Shown here in pieces: positions 1 to 10,231 of a stretch of DNA of 64,000 nucleotides. The position numbers and the translations under genes were made by a program. Under the pieces are notes generated by a model. That model searched no databases. It worked only from the letters and a program-made list of their open reading frames with translations, and was not told where the DNA came from. This stretch comes from Neurospora tetrasperma FGSC 2508. Taxonomy: Eukaryota > Ascomycota > Sordariomycetes > Sordariales > Sordariaceae. Every line of letters begins with the position of its first letter. Within the stretch, counting starts at the first letter, position 1. Location: contig NW_009799099.1 of NCBI RefSeq assembly GCF_000213175.1, forward strand, positions 5,817,582-5,881,581, given 5' to 3'.

Positions 1-962
1 CAGCGACAGAGCGGCTTGAACGGCGCGACGTATCCGAACGTGGTCGTTTTTCTGATGTTCTTTCCCACCCAGAGTCATTTCCCGACCTTAGGGGATCAAC
101 TGAGCAACTCCCAAGCTTCAAACGGCTCGAAAAGGCCAAACTTTGCTCCAGTGGCAGAAAGACGAGTAAGGTATCAAGGAAAGCGGTCAAGTTACGAACA
201 GTACGCGTGCAGAACTCGCCAAGATGCGATGTCCATCCGCAAACCGTAAATTGAGATACTTTGGGACCAGTAAATCTTGTGACTTGTGTCTTTCGTAGAA
301 ATAATGGCACTGAGATGGGTTCAACTTCGGGGGAACTGGATTCGCAAAGCTGGTAGCTAGGAAGTTGGAGGTTTCGGAGAGCGTGGTTTCAGGGTTGATA
401 TGGGTGAATTGGTGATGGACAGATGAACAGAAAAAAATGCGTTTGAACAACGGAAGGATATATTGGTTTCGCCAGAGAATGGAAGTTTCCCAATTTCAAG
501 AATATTGTCCACCGCCATCATCATGTCTCCCAGGCGATGAGGAAGTCGCAACCCAAAGCGGAAACCCCCAAATATCATGAAGCCCCGGTCACAAAGCGTA
601 CCTCTATAGTACAAGGTTGGCAGCTGCGAGACATACCGCAGCACTTTTCTGTCACCTGCCCATCAACAGCCCCGGCAGGCTCATTGCCGGCCCTCAACTG
701 CCCTGCTGTGAGCGCTGTGAGACAGTGCGCACCTGCAGCTTCCTAGGTTCTCCCGCGAACCTTGCTGTCCCACTCCGTCATCTTATCGCACGATAAGAGC
801 TTAGTTCGAGTCCATCACCAGGTCATCGCATCAACACTCGCATCAATTCAATCCGTCCACTTTTCCAGTTCTATCTCCAAGCTCCCTTTTAACCGTTCCT
901 CCAATCTGTTTCAAGATCAATTGATACCTCACACAAACATAATCTCGGAAGCAGACCACACA
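1..962. other. No recognised gene; upstream region of thymidylate kinase
   Basis: I see no convincing coding sequence. Short open frames on both strands (for example 357-644 on the minus strand) lack recognisable domains or splice-supported continuations. The part next to position 963 probably holds the promoter and 5' leader of the kinase gene. A gene running off the left edge cannot be excluded. Confidence 0.4.
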
Positions 963-2042
963 ATGGCCTCAACAACCACAGACCCAACGCCAACCACCCA
1001 GTATGGCGGCAACAACAACCCCATTGCCCGCGGCGCCCTAATAGTCGTCGAAGGTCTCGACCGCAGCGGCAAAACGACCCAAGTCAAGCTTTTGGAGGAC
1101 CGCTTCCTGAAAGCCGGGAAGAAAGTCAAGACCATGCGATTCCCCGACCGAACGACGCCCATCGGCCAGATGATCGATTCGTACCTCAAGTCGCAGGCGC
1201 AAATGGACGATCATGTTATTCATTTGCTGTTTAGTGCCAATCGATGGGAGGCTGTGTATGTTTTCTTGCTTTCTTTCTTTCTTTTTCTTTCTTCTTTTTC
1301 CTCTTTTCTACTCTTTTTCTCCTTCTCCCATGCCCCTCTATTGGCCATTAAGACGGTACATATACAAACATTAGGCAGACAGACTAACAAGATTCAATTA
1401 AACAGAAAAACAATCACCTCGGAACTATCCCAAGGCACCACCCTCATTCTCGACAGGTACTACCACTCGGGCATCGTCTACTCGGCCGCCAAACAAAACC
1501 CATCCCTCTCCTTATCCTGGGCGCGCGCCCCCGAAATCGGTCTCCCGCGTCCCGACCTGGTCCTCTTCCTCGACCTCGACGAAGAACAAGCGCGTTTGCG
1601 CGGCGGGTGGGGCCACGAACTCTACGAGAAAGCCGAGATGCAGCGCCGAGTAAGGGAGTTGTTCTGGGGCTTGTCGCTGGGGAGGGTGGGGACGGTGACG
1701 GTGCCGGTTGGTGGTGTTTCGGCCTTGGGTGGTGCTGGGACGGGAGGCGAGAGAAAACGGGGTGGGGAGGAGGTGAATAAGAGGGAAGCGGTCATGCTTG
1801 CCGAAGGACCAACGGAGATGGAAGAGGTGGCGGTTGGAGCGCCGACGCCACTGGCTGGGGCTGCGGGCGGTCCGCATATTGATAGGGAGTATGCTTTTAG
1901 GCAGGAGGAGGAGGATTTGCATGTTATTGATGCGAGCGCGAGCGTCGAAGAGGTGGCGGAGGAGTTATGGAAGGTGGTGAGCGCGAGAGTGGAGGCGGTG
2001 GAGAGGGGGGAGGTTGGAAAGGTTGTGAGGAGGGTGTTGTGA
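963..2042 (+). CDS. cdc8: Thymidylate kinase (dTMP kinase), two exons
   Basis: It phosphorylates dTMP to dTDP with ATP, an essential step of dTTP synthesis. Exons are 963-1255 and 1406-2042. The 150-bp intron has a GTATGT donor, a CTAAC branch site near 1384 and an AACAG acceptor, and its length is a multiple of three, so the frame also reads through it. The 309-residue product has the P-loop GLDRSGKT at residues 31-38, the substrate stretch MRFPDRTTPIGQ, and LILDRYYHSG early in exon 2, all typical of the family. The lid and C-terminal part run from YEKAEMQRRVRELF to HVIDASASVEEVAEELW. Between them is a Gly/Glu-rich insert of roughly 60 residues (about 1680-1870) not found in the compact family core of about 210 residues. 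I chose the ATG at 963 because the frame upstream is a nondescript leader and the conserved fold starts about 25 residues later. Confidence 0.93.
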   Translation: MASTTTDPTPTTQYGGNNNPIARGALIVVEGLDRSGKTTQVKLLEDRFLKAGKKVKTMRFPDRTTPIGQMIDSYLKSQAQMDDHVIHLLFSANRWEAVYVFLLSFFLFLSSFSSFLLFFSFSHAPLLAIKTVHIQTLGRQTNKIQLNRKTITSELSQGTTLILDRYYHSGIVYSAAKQNPSLSLSWARAPEIGLPRPDLVLFLDLDEEQARLRGGWGHELYEKAEMQRRVRELFWGLSLGRVGTVTVPVGGVSALGGAGTGGERKRGGEEVNKREAVMLAEGPTEMEEVAVGAPTPLAGAAGGPHIDREYAFRQEEEDLHVIDASASVEEVAEELWKVVSARVEAVERGEVGKVVRRVL

Positions 2043-2766
2043 TGAACACGATGTGTTTTTGGGCGTTCGGCGATTGGGTGTTTTGGATATCAAACCACAT
2101 GATACGGAGATTATAATGACAAAGCTGGATGTTGTTGATGTGTCCATTTCCTGGCGGTACCACAAAATAGACCTCAAAAGTATTGAGTTGAGAATATCTA
2201 TCTCGTGTCAAAGCTCTACGTTTATCCAGGTGATGGTAGAGTTGGACCTTCTCTTCCTGTCGCTTTCTTGTTGTCTTTCTCCTCCAAGACCACACCTCCC
2301 CCGAAACTGTTAAGCACGGACCGAGAGGAATGTTGATGCATTAATGTTGAAAGCAAGCAACATAGCGAACGCCAAAAGGGGATATAAAGAGAGATTATAT
2401 AGACAAACATGCCATACTGTTATTTTCTGAAGAAGTAGATTTCTCGCCGCCCCCCGCCTTGATGTTGAGATCCTCGCTGTTATATGAATTTGCCCGGTTG
2501 AAGCCCCCTTGAACGCCAGATTGATGCAACATGTTTGCATGCTTGAAAGAAATATGTGAAGAAATTGGCATGCCGTTGAGGCAGATCCTCCCTGTGTGTG
2601 TATGTAAAGATCCAGTTCCCTTTTTGTACTTTTCCTCCTCCTTTTTCCCTTTTTCCCTTTTCCTTTCTCTTTTGTTGATACCAGTATCCCCAGCTAGAAC
2701 AAGGCCGCGCTCGACTAACGGTGGTATATCCGAATGAAGCACGACCTGCTCTCTAGGAAAGCAAGC
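2043..2766. other. 3' intergenic space between convergent genes
   Basis: This stretch separates the stop codons of thymidylate kinase (plus strand) and GTP cyclohydrolase (minus strand). It holds pyrimidine-rich tracts (about 2625-2675) and must contain both 3' ends. No gene is seen. Confidence 0.6.
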
Positions 2767-3708
2767 TTAACGGTTGACACCAATCAAGCTCAAGAACTCG
2801 AGCCTCGTCTTCTCCCTCGACTCAAAGCACCCCAACACACAGCTGGTAATGGTACTGCTCGTCGTCTTCTGGACGCCTCTCATGACCATGCACAAATGGC
2901 TGCTCTCCATGACGACCGCGACACCCTGCGGCTTGAGGATTTCCATAATGGCATTCGCCACCTCCTTGGTCAACCGCTCCTGGATCTGCAGCCGGCGCGC
3001 AAACAGCTCCGCAATCCGCGGCAGCTTGCTGATGCCAATCACTGCGTTGCTGGGGATGTACCCGATATGCATCTTGCCCGTGAAGGGGACCAGGTGGTGC
3101 TCGCACATGGAAAAGACCTCAATGTCCTTGACAATCACCATCTCGTTGTGGCCCTCCTGGAAGATGGCCCCGTTGACAATGTCGCGCACGTTCTCCTGGT
3201 AGCCCTTGGTCAGGAAGAGCATGGCCTTGGCGTAGCGCTCGGGCGTGGCGAGGAGACCTTCGCGGTCCGGGTCCTCGCCGATGCATTCGAGCAGGGTCCG
3301 GACGGCGCCCTTCATCTTGTCGAGGCGCTCCTGCTTCTGGGCTTCGGTTTCCTCCAGACGCTCGCGGGTGCCGCGGGAGGGGCGACTTAGGCCGTCAAAG
3401 TCGATGACGGGCGAAGGGGAGCGGGTCACCGAGGTGGATGGGGAGACTTCTTCGGTGATGGTGGAGGGGACGGCGGCGGCGGCGGTGGAGGAGGTGGTCT
3501 TTCTCTTCTTCTTCTTGGAGGGCGACTCTTCGGGCTTGTCCGAGGGATCGCGGGCGGGCTTGCTAACGCTGGATCGCCTCTCGCCGCTGGAGTGGGCGCG
3601 CTTCTTGCTGCTCTTCTTGTCCTTCTTGTTGTTGGTGCCGTTGGCGATGGGGGGGCTGACTGAGCCCGAGGGGCTGTCGGAGCCGTCGCGCGTCGTCTCT
3701 TGAGCCAT
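2767..3708 (-). CDS. FOL2: GTP cyclohydrolase I
   Basis: It converts GTP to 7,8-dihydroneopterin triphosphate, the first step of folate and tetrahydrobiopterin synthesis. The single-exon, 313-residue frame has the full catalytic domain from about residue 130 to the end. The zinc ligands are visible: Cys202 and His205 in SMCEHHLVPF and Cys273 in SSHLCMVMRG. The core motif GKMHIGYIPS and the family C-terminal pattern ending FLSLIGVNR are present. The first ~110 residues are a low-complexity, Ser/Lys-rich extension with KKDKKSSKKR and KKKKRK clusters that resemble nuclear-localisation signals; bacterial enzymes (about 220 residues) lack this. The ATG at 3708 is the only start before the extension. 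The gene converges with thymidylate kinase and diverges from TAF11. Confidence 0.95.
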   Translation of the reverse strand: MAQETTRDGSDSPSGSVSPPIANGTNNKKDKKSSKKRAHSSGERRSSVSKPARDPSDKPEESPSKKKKRKTTSSTAAAAVPSTITEEVSPSTSVTRSPSPVIDFDGLSRPSRGTRERLEETEAQKQERLDKMKGAVRTLLECIGEDPDREGLLATPERYAKAMLFLTKGYQENVRDIVNGAIFQEGHNEMVIVKDIEVFSMCEHHLVPFTGKMHIGYIPSNAVIGISKLPRIAELFARRLQIQERLTKEVANAIMEILKPQGVAVVMESSHLCMVMRGVQKTTSSTITSCVLGCFESREKTRLEFLSLIGVNR

Positions 3709-5330
3709 TGTGTATGTATGTATGTGTAAGTAGTACGTGGGAGGTGATGGGTGGTAGGAATAGGGTGGTATAGAGTGATGTTTCGGTAGGAATTGGCTGC
3801 GTAGAGGGAAGAAAGAAAAAACCGGAAGAAGATCAATTGCGAGAGAGTCGGGTGACTGACTGACTCTTGCAATGGATTGCGAACAACTACCTATGGATGG
3901 GTGGGTAAGTGGTCAAGGAAAGTCCTGACTGACTCTTGTGCGGCAACCCCAATGTTTCGTCGGTCCAGGGAAGAAGGGAAAATAAAACCGGGGACTGGGT
4001 CTAGGCAGGCGGAGGAGTGGAAATTTTGAGCGCCGATTGCAGGAGGGCAAACCAACAGCTTTGGGGAATCTAGACGCGCTAGACCCAACCAGGCCTGTTA
4101 GTCTTATCTTATCGCCGTTGACGTCAACTTTTCTGCAAGGGCAAAGCCTGCGTTCTGGACTGATTCTGGGGACGAAATGGGGCGGGCTTGTTCGGGGTTC
4201 AGTTCTGTGTGAAATTCGGCTTTGTTTCACTTTTGGAGTTTGGCCACTTTGACCTGGTGATGCCAACTGCGACTGCATCGTGCATTCATGGTCTGACTTC
4301 CATGGTGCAGAAAAATAAGCTTGATGGGGTCAACGGCTGCCAAGAAAAGAAGGCATCAAAACTGAAGGGTCTTTTTTAAGGTTCGGCCGAGGGTTCCACA
4401 GAGTGTCTTCGAACGGGGCCGGGCCGATGACTTGTGCGTATTTGTTTCTTATGTAGCTTGGTACTTCCTGGTATACTTGACGAGATCTATCCCGAATTGT
4501 CCCAACCTTCACACGGATATGATGAATACAGGACATGGAGTATTCAAAGAGATGACTACGCTCTCTACGGTCTGGTTATGGATCGAAACAGATTGATTGG
4601 ATTTTGAAACGCCCAAGCAAGTTGATCCGAGGTCCCGATCAAGACCTTACCACGACACGGGCTTGTACCTCAAAAAGTACACTAGAATCGTCAGATACTG
4701 TAACCCGAAGGATCAAAGCTGCAGGTGCTACCAGATTTTGCACACTCCGCTCCTGAGTCCGGCAAAGACTCCCTTTATACAAAGGACGGTTTCGCGCGTA
4801 AAGTTGAAAACAGCGAATTCGAACCCAAAGCGGCTCAAGGCTACAAGTGAAAGTCATGGTTGTATTGATGTCTCAGCTTCTGCAGAATTGACAGGCAAAC
4901 GTTCAGACAGCTGGGCTCTGGGGGGTGCGGGCTGCCCGTTGCTGGTCACGCAGATGCCCCACTCCACGTGACCACGGGTCGCAATTGCAGTAATTACGTG
5001 TAACGTACCGCGCAGCACCGTATGTCAACCGCGACAAAGAACTTCAAGTTCCTGTTCAACATTTCGACCAACAACCAAACTCGCCATCAGCTCGCCGCCA
5101 ACAACCAAGTACGACCCACTCCATAGTCAATGGGCCAAACCTTATCCGCTGCCAAAATCCAGTTTTGACACCTCACTCGCGTATCAACACCAAACAATCA
5201 ATCCGTCACAGAGCGGTCTCCGCTCCATCAAAGAGCTCAGCCAACCCATCAACCTAGCTCGCCCCGCGTCATCCGCAAACACCCACGACCTCAACTATCT
5301 AAACAATCACATCCCCAGCAAGCCGTCACC
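3709..5330. other. Shared upstream region between GTP cyclohydrolase and TAF11
   Basis: These 1.6 kb lie between divergent genes and should hold both promoters and leaders. A TGACTGACTCTTG motif occurs twice (about 3856 and 3926). A CACGTGACC site lies near 4965, the kind bound by basic helix-loop-helix factors. Several short open frames here have no recognisable domains. Confidence 0.5.
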
Positions 5331-6624
5331 ATGGCCTCACCACCGCACAACAGCTACTCCTTCCCCGGCGGCGCCCGCTCTCCACCACACCTCCCATCCC
5401 TCACCACCTCGTCTCTGTCTAAGAAACGCGCCGCCGACGGCTCTGGTCCTTCGCCCAACATGAAGCGCCGTAAAGGGTCCGTCATGTCTGTCGGCTCCGC
5501 CCACCCGCTCCGACAAACCTCCTTCCCGCCCGACGAAGCCCCCGGCGGCGCCCGCTCCCCGTCCGTCGACATAGACGCCATGTCCTACGTCAGCGGCACA
5601 GCCCAAAGCGTAGTCAGCGCTGCCGCCAGCGCTGCTCCCACCGTGCCGACTGGTCCGCCTAAGAAGAAGCGTGGCCGTAAGAGCAAGGCGGAGAAGGCAA
5701 GGGAACAGACGCCTAGTGTTGTTGGTGCTGGAGCCGGTGGTAAGCCGGGGACGGCGCCGCCTAGTGAGGTTGGTGGGTCGACGGTTGGGAGAGGTGCTAA
5801 GAGTGCTGCGGGCGGGAAGGACCAAGGCGGGCAAGGACAGGATGATCAGGATGACGACGAGGGCCCGACGGAGGTGGCGGCTACGGCGGATACGTTGACG
5901 AAGGAACAGAAGGAGGAGGAGCATAGGCAGAGGGGAATGCTGATTAATGCGTTTTCACCGGATCAGTTTGATCGGTTTGAGAATTGGAGGGCGGCGAACT
6001 TGAGTAAGGCTGGTGTTAGGAGGGTATGTTCGTCGTTGTTCCTGATCTGCTATGCTTGGGATTTTAACGCTGACTTGACGGTGACAGTTGATCAACGCAA
6101 CCATCTCCCAGTCCGTTACCGAAAACGTGGTTATTGGCATGCGAGCGGTAGCCAAGGTCTTCATTGGCGACATCATCGAGGGCGCACGTCGTGTGCAAGC
6201 GGAGTGGATCGAGAAGACGGGCGAGAAGCAGACCGATTTGCCTAGTCCGCCGGCGACGCCTCACGCGGCTGCTTCCAACAACAATAACAACAACCTTGCA
6301 GGCGGCGAGGGACAACAGCAGTCGCAGACGCTAGGAAATTGTGCACAGACAAACGGCGAGAACGGAGAGGGTGGAGATGCAGCAGCAGTCGACAAGGGCG
6401 ACGAGAACATGCCCGACGCTTCCCAGCAGGAGAAGGAAAAGGAAAAGGAGCGGGACGACCGTCGCGGTCCGCTACGTCCGGAACATCTCCGTGAGGCTCT
6501 GCGCCGCTACAAGATGGGATTCGAGGGTGGTGGTGTTGGCATGCAGTTGATTTGGCATCAACAGCAGCAGAACGGTGTCGAGAGGTTTCCTACGAGGACT
6601 GGTGGCCGGAGGATTTTCCGCTGA
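5331..6624 (+). CDS. TAF11: TFIID subunit TAF11 (TAFII28-like), two exons
   Basis: This is a TBP-associated factor with a histone fold that pairs with TAF13 in TFIID for RNA polymerase II initiation. Exons are 5331-6023 and 6088-6624. The 64-bp intron has a GTATGT donor, a GCTGAC branch site and a CAG acceptor and falls between codons. The product is 409 residues. The first ~190 residues are disordered, Gly/Ala/Pro-rich, with PKKKRGRKSK resembling a nuclear signal or AT-hook. The histone fold begins at MLINAFSPDQFDRFENWR, crosses the intron into LINATISQSVTENVVIGM and continues with AKVFIGDIIEGARRVQ. An acidic/Gln-rich linker follows, then the conserved tail GPLRPEHLREALRRYK. The linker between helix alpha-3 and the tail is longer than in yeast or human proteins. 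Confidence 0.93.
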
Positions 6625-7963
6625 GTGTGTGGTACTAATTTTGCCAAGCACGTTTACCAATAGTACGGCACTGAAAAGCGGGAAAGTTGTGTTTCGGTCG
6701 CATTGTTGTTTGTTGGCGTTTTAAGGGCAGTTTATTTTGTTTCTTTTTTTTTTTTTTTTCCGGTCACAGCGCTTCAAAAGCATGGATAAAGACGGACAGA
6801 TAGCATGAGGAGTAGGAGCATTGATACCCACTAAAGATAATTATTTCTTATTTTATTGTTACACCCGGCCTTTTTTCTTGTTGCTGACATCGTGAGGACA
6901 ATCGCTTCATACTGTCTATGTAGCTACATTGCTGATGATGATTGTCTGAACCGACCATTTTTACCCAGTTGAATGTTGTTTTCTTAATTTCCCTATAGAA
7001 CAAACTATGATATTCATGGGTCTGCCGCTTTAAAATTTGTTTCCGAGTTGTTATGCCTTAGCATATTTGCTCTTACTCAAAGACGTCAGACAGCAACACA
7101 AAGATTACACTTTTTTCCTCGTCATAAAGAGAACAACAGACGAAAGAGATTTGAACACAAATCGATCAAAAGGAAATACGAGTAGTGCTGACTAAATGTC
7201 CGTTTCAGCTACGACAAGACATGAAGTCCAATGTTAATGTGGTGGTACTTATCGAATACGACGTTGAACCCCATAAGAGTTGAGTAATTTGTGTGTCTGA
7301 TGCGCAATGTTGTGTCTCTTTCCACCACCTATTCGCAAACATTAAGTTGCTTTCAGATCGTCCAAGTCCCCTACACGGCACAGCTACTAGCTGTAGGTGT
7401 GTTTCTATCATTGAAATCCACGATAACCCAGAGCGTTTGGACGTAAACTCAATTCTTGGGAATAAAGACTTATGTTATTTCCCGCTCCCAACCAGAGAAC
7501 CCGTCCATTCTCAAGCACAGAGTTCTCCAGAGGTACCACATATCACAGTCAGGTCTGCACGATATTCGCAACGCGAACCATTTTCATTTCTCGGATTTAT
7601 CTGATTGTTCAATTTTGGCATGTCTTTGCCACAGCAGGATCATACACTCTCTTGTGCCCGCTGCCATGATGATGGCAAAAGGTGTGACCGCGCCATGTCG
7701 ATCCAAAGGTCCGCTGCTGAGCTGCACAAGCACAATGTCGTTTCCTTCCTCACTTGTACAGTATTCTCCTACTGCTCTCCATGGACTCACTCACGCTATC
7801 CATGTCCCGCACAGGTTTGGTCACGACGTTTCACAAACACGCGATACCCCGTTCAAGTTCTTTGCCTCGCTCATATAAGGCAGGCAGTTGGAAGGAGGAC
7901 CTCGCGCACAAGCCGTAAATTGAGCCAGTCATTCCTTGGGGCATTCTCAGGTCCCAATACTGG
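6625..7963. other. 3' flank of TAF11 and intergenic DNA
   Basis: A T-rich stretch (6744-6760) lies in the probable 3' untranslated region. Beyond about 6850 the sequence is moderately AT-rich. Open frames at 7293-7604 and 7456-7878 show no family resemblance. No gene is supported. Confidence 0.45.
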
Positions 7964-8265
7964 CTATTTGGGGCGATGAATGCGGTTTTGTCCTCGTGCC
8001 CCCTCGCCATTGGGACTCCCCAATAACCGTGTGTTCCGTCGGCCTGGAAAAAAGGCTCGGTGTTCTCCGGTCGCGATGCACCGAAATAACCCCGACAGGT
8101 TGTGCATTGGCCACTGGAGCTTCACTGTTACGCCGTTGATCGGTCGGTAATCCATTACCACTCGCAAGTCTCCGTTGCTTTTGAGAGGGATTTTGGTATA
8201 TGCAATGACCCTTTCCCCGCCGCCGTCAGTCCCTCCTCTCATCTTTCCCGGGCTCCGTTCTCTCC
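7964..8265 (-). mobile_element. Ty3/gypsy-like reverse-transcriptase fossil
   Basis: On the minus strand, conceptual translation gives IPLKSNGDLRVVMDYRPING followed by a stretch matching the next conserved block of Ty3/gypsy reverse transcriptases, up to a GYWGVP-like and KTAF-like pattern. Only part of the reverse-transcriptase domain is present. No LTRs, integrase or RNase H are evident nearby, so this is a short, broken and probably old relic. The minus-strand frame at 8464-9033, rich in Pro/Thr/Ser, could be another piece of the same element but has no diagnostic motif. Confidence 0.6.
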
Positions 8266-8480
8266 TCTCCAGGCTCCTCTCCCCGCAGCTGCCGCTGCCG
8301 CCGCCGCCGCCACCACCAACCCCTCCTCCTTTTTCCCGCCTCCCTTCTCTCCTTTTTTCCTGCTTCCGGCCTATTCTCTGCGAAAGCGTCCTCGCCAGAA
8401 CGACGAGGAAGAGGACGATAATGAGGAAGAGGAGCAACAGCCGGTCGACGTCCTGGAAGAGAGTTAGAGCTTTTTTTCCC
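8220..8480. repeat. Low-complexity CT/CCG-rich then GA-rich tract
   Basis: A pyrimidine-rich stretch with CCGCCGCCGCCACCACC runs into a purine-rich GAGGAAGAGGA stretch from about 8395. Both strands therefore give long open frames of poly-Pro or Glu-rich type with no real domain. Confidence 0.6.
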
Positions 8481-8564
8481 GTTCAGAAGACTGGACAAGC
8501 CGCAGCATCAAGGGCCATATACGTCTTCGGGACACGTGGGACCAGCTGACCGGCGGCATTGTTG

Positions 8565-8674
8565 TCGTCCCCGGGTTCTCGGGGATGTCAAACTTGTCTC
8601 GATCCCGCCCGCCCACGGTTGAGGATTTGAAATCCCTTCCAACCCTCCCTCGGTTTCCGCAGAAGTTGTTGTGA
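8565..8674 (+). pseudogene. Partial copy of the GIY-YIG-like gene's first exon
   Basis: About 85-100 bases match 9578-9670 closely, both on the plus strand about 1 kb apart. The frame from 8585 begins MSNLSRSRPPTVEDLKSLPT, and the full gene begins MLSRSRPPTVEDFKSLPTLP. Many differences are C/T transitions. Similarity stops just before the conserved WGIYILV core, and the frame ends at 8674. It is most simply a truncated duplicate of the neighbouring gene, possibly part of an older repeat. Confidence 0.6.
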
Positions 8675-9597
8675 AGGAGCTGTAAAGTCTCCATAGTCCT
8701 TGCCTTTTCCCTTCTGTGGTTTTGTGAGTTGTTCCTGCTGGTCTGCTGAGAAGGGCTAGCTGGAATAGTAGTTGGGGCAAGAGCTTGGGAAACAACAGGA
8801 GAAACGGCCCAGGTTGTAGGGGATGTCGGAATGGCGTTAGGTAGAGAGCCAGTTGGAATGCCTCTTGCAGCTGGAGTAAAAAAAGGAGTGGGAGCTCCAA
8901 AATATCGTCCTGAGTTGGGTTCGAGGGCCTGCCCGAACTGATCTTCGAAGATATTGTATTCCCTGGCGTAGTATGATGTGTTCTCGGTCGATGTAGCGGT
9001 TTGGTTGAGTGGTCTTATGGGCTGTGCAACCAATCTATGGTGCTCGCGGGTGAAGGGTTCAATGGAGCGAGGTTTGGTTGACTGGACGAAGAAGTTTCAG
9101 AACTGAAAACCCCAGGAGAAACCACCTTAAAGACCCGATCAACCACAGCCCATACCACCAACGCACCTTCCAGTTCCTGGACAGCAGCGGGCGGGGATGG
9201 GGTTGAGTGGAAGGTAGCGCCCCGGGTACCGTTCGACACTTCACTTTCCGGAGAAAAGGTGGCCTTCGACGGGGAGGCGGGCTGGTGTTAATCAACAAGT
9301 GAGTCTGTCTCCTTAGTTCCTGGTTTCCAGCTCGTGAGGTTATCGATCCGTTTACAGATATTTTCAGCCTTCTTCGCCCTGTATGCGGCGTATGCCTCAG
9401 GATCGTCCTAGAGTTTGTCCATCTTCGCCTTCAAGCGAGTTAGAAACATATGGACAGGACGCAACAATATCTCGGGATAGATGCTTATTGGTTTCGTCTG
9501 ATGTGACAATACATATTGACTCAGACAAGAGGAATCTTGCTGGTTTATTGATTACATTGAAGGAGAAACATTCATTATCGTCCCCGAATTTTCGGAA

Positions 9598-10126
9598 ATG
9601 TTGTCTCGCTCCCGCCCGCCTACGGTCGAAGACTTCAAATCTCTTCCAACCCTACCTCCCCACGGCCCCCAGCAATGGGGTATTTATATTCTAGTCGGGG
9701 AGAAGGAGGGGCAACGTCCAGCCGTTTACGTCGGCACCGGGACGAATTCGACACTCGGCGCCAAGTCGAGATTTAACGACTACGATAAGGGACTAAACTT
9801 GTCCGTGAGATGCGAAGAATGGGCCCAAAAGGGGTATTCACTTACCCATAAGGCGTTGGTTTGCACATCGCCGTTGCCATCCAAACAAACCCGCTGCACG
9901 CTGCGCGCGGTTTTCAAGGTCCTCGAGACCACGGTGTCGAGCTCAAGACCAATTGTAAGAGTCTGGGCAGAGGGTAAGAGAGAATAGAGGTAGGGAGGGA
10001 GAGAGGTACTGGGTATTGTTCGTCGCAAGTCCATTTGATCGTATTCACTTTGTTCAGGTTCGTGCCCTTGACGCAGTTATGAAGTCAGCCTCAAGCTGGG
10101 CTATCATCGGCGGTTTTTGTAACTGA
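9598..10126 (+). CDS. GIY-YIG-like domain protein (putative, two exons)
   Basis: Exon 1 (9598-9954) contains WGIYILVGEKEGQRPAVYVG, which fits the GIY-(x)n-YVG pattern of GIY-YIG nucleases, followed by an SRFNDYDKG stretch that recalls fungal proteins with this domain. A downstream KGYSLTHKALVCTSPLP segment resembles the same fungal family. A plausible intron (9955-10057; GTAAGA donor, TTCAG acceptor) joins codons cleanly to a 22-residue exon ending at 10126, giving 141 residues. Without splicing, the frame ends at 9987. Its substrate is unknown; fungal relatives are uncharacterised. The locus sits among transposon debris next to a truncated copy of its own first exon, so it may be mobile-element cargo or a decaying gene. 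The splice model is inferred. Confidence 0.45.
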
Positions 10127-10231
10127 ACACCTACCTCTAACGATGATCCACGGTATCCACGTGAACGCTCCTCTCTTCCCCAAAGCGCGATGCTTGGTCT
10201 TCTTCAATATCTTCCTCCTGTTTGATGAAGT

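Noticed and set aside
2734-3390. 218-residue open frame on the plus strand
   Set aside because: It is the antisense of the GTP cyclohydrolase catalytic domain, whose conserved residues are all on the minus strand.
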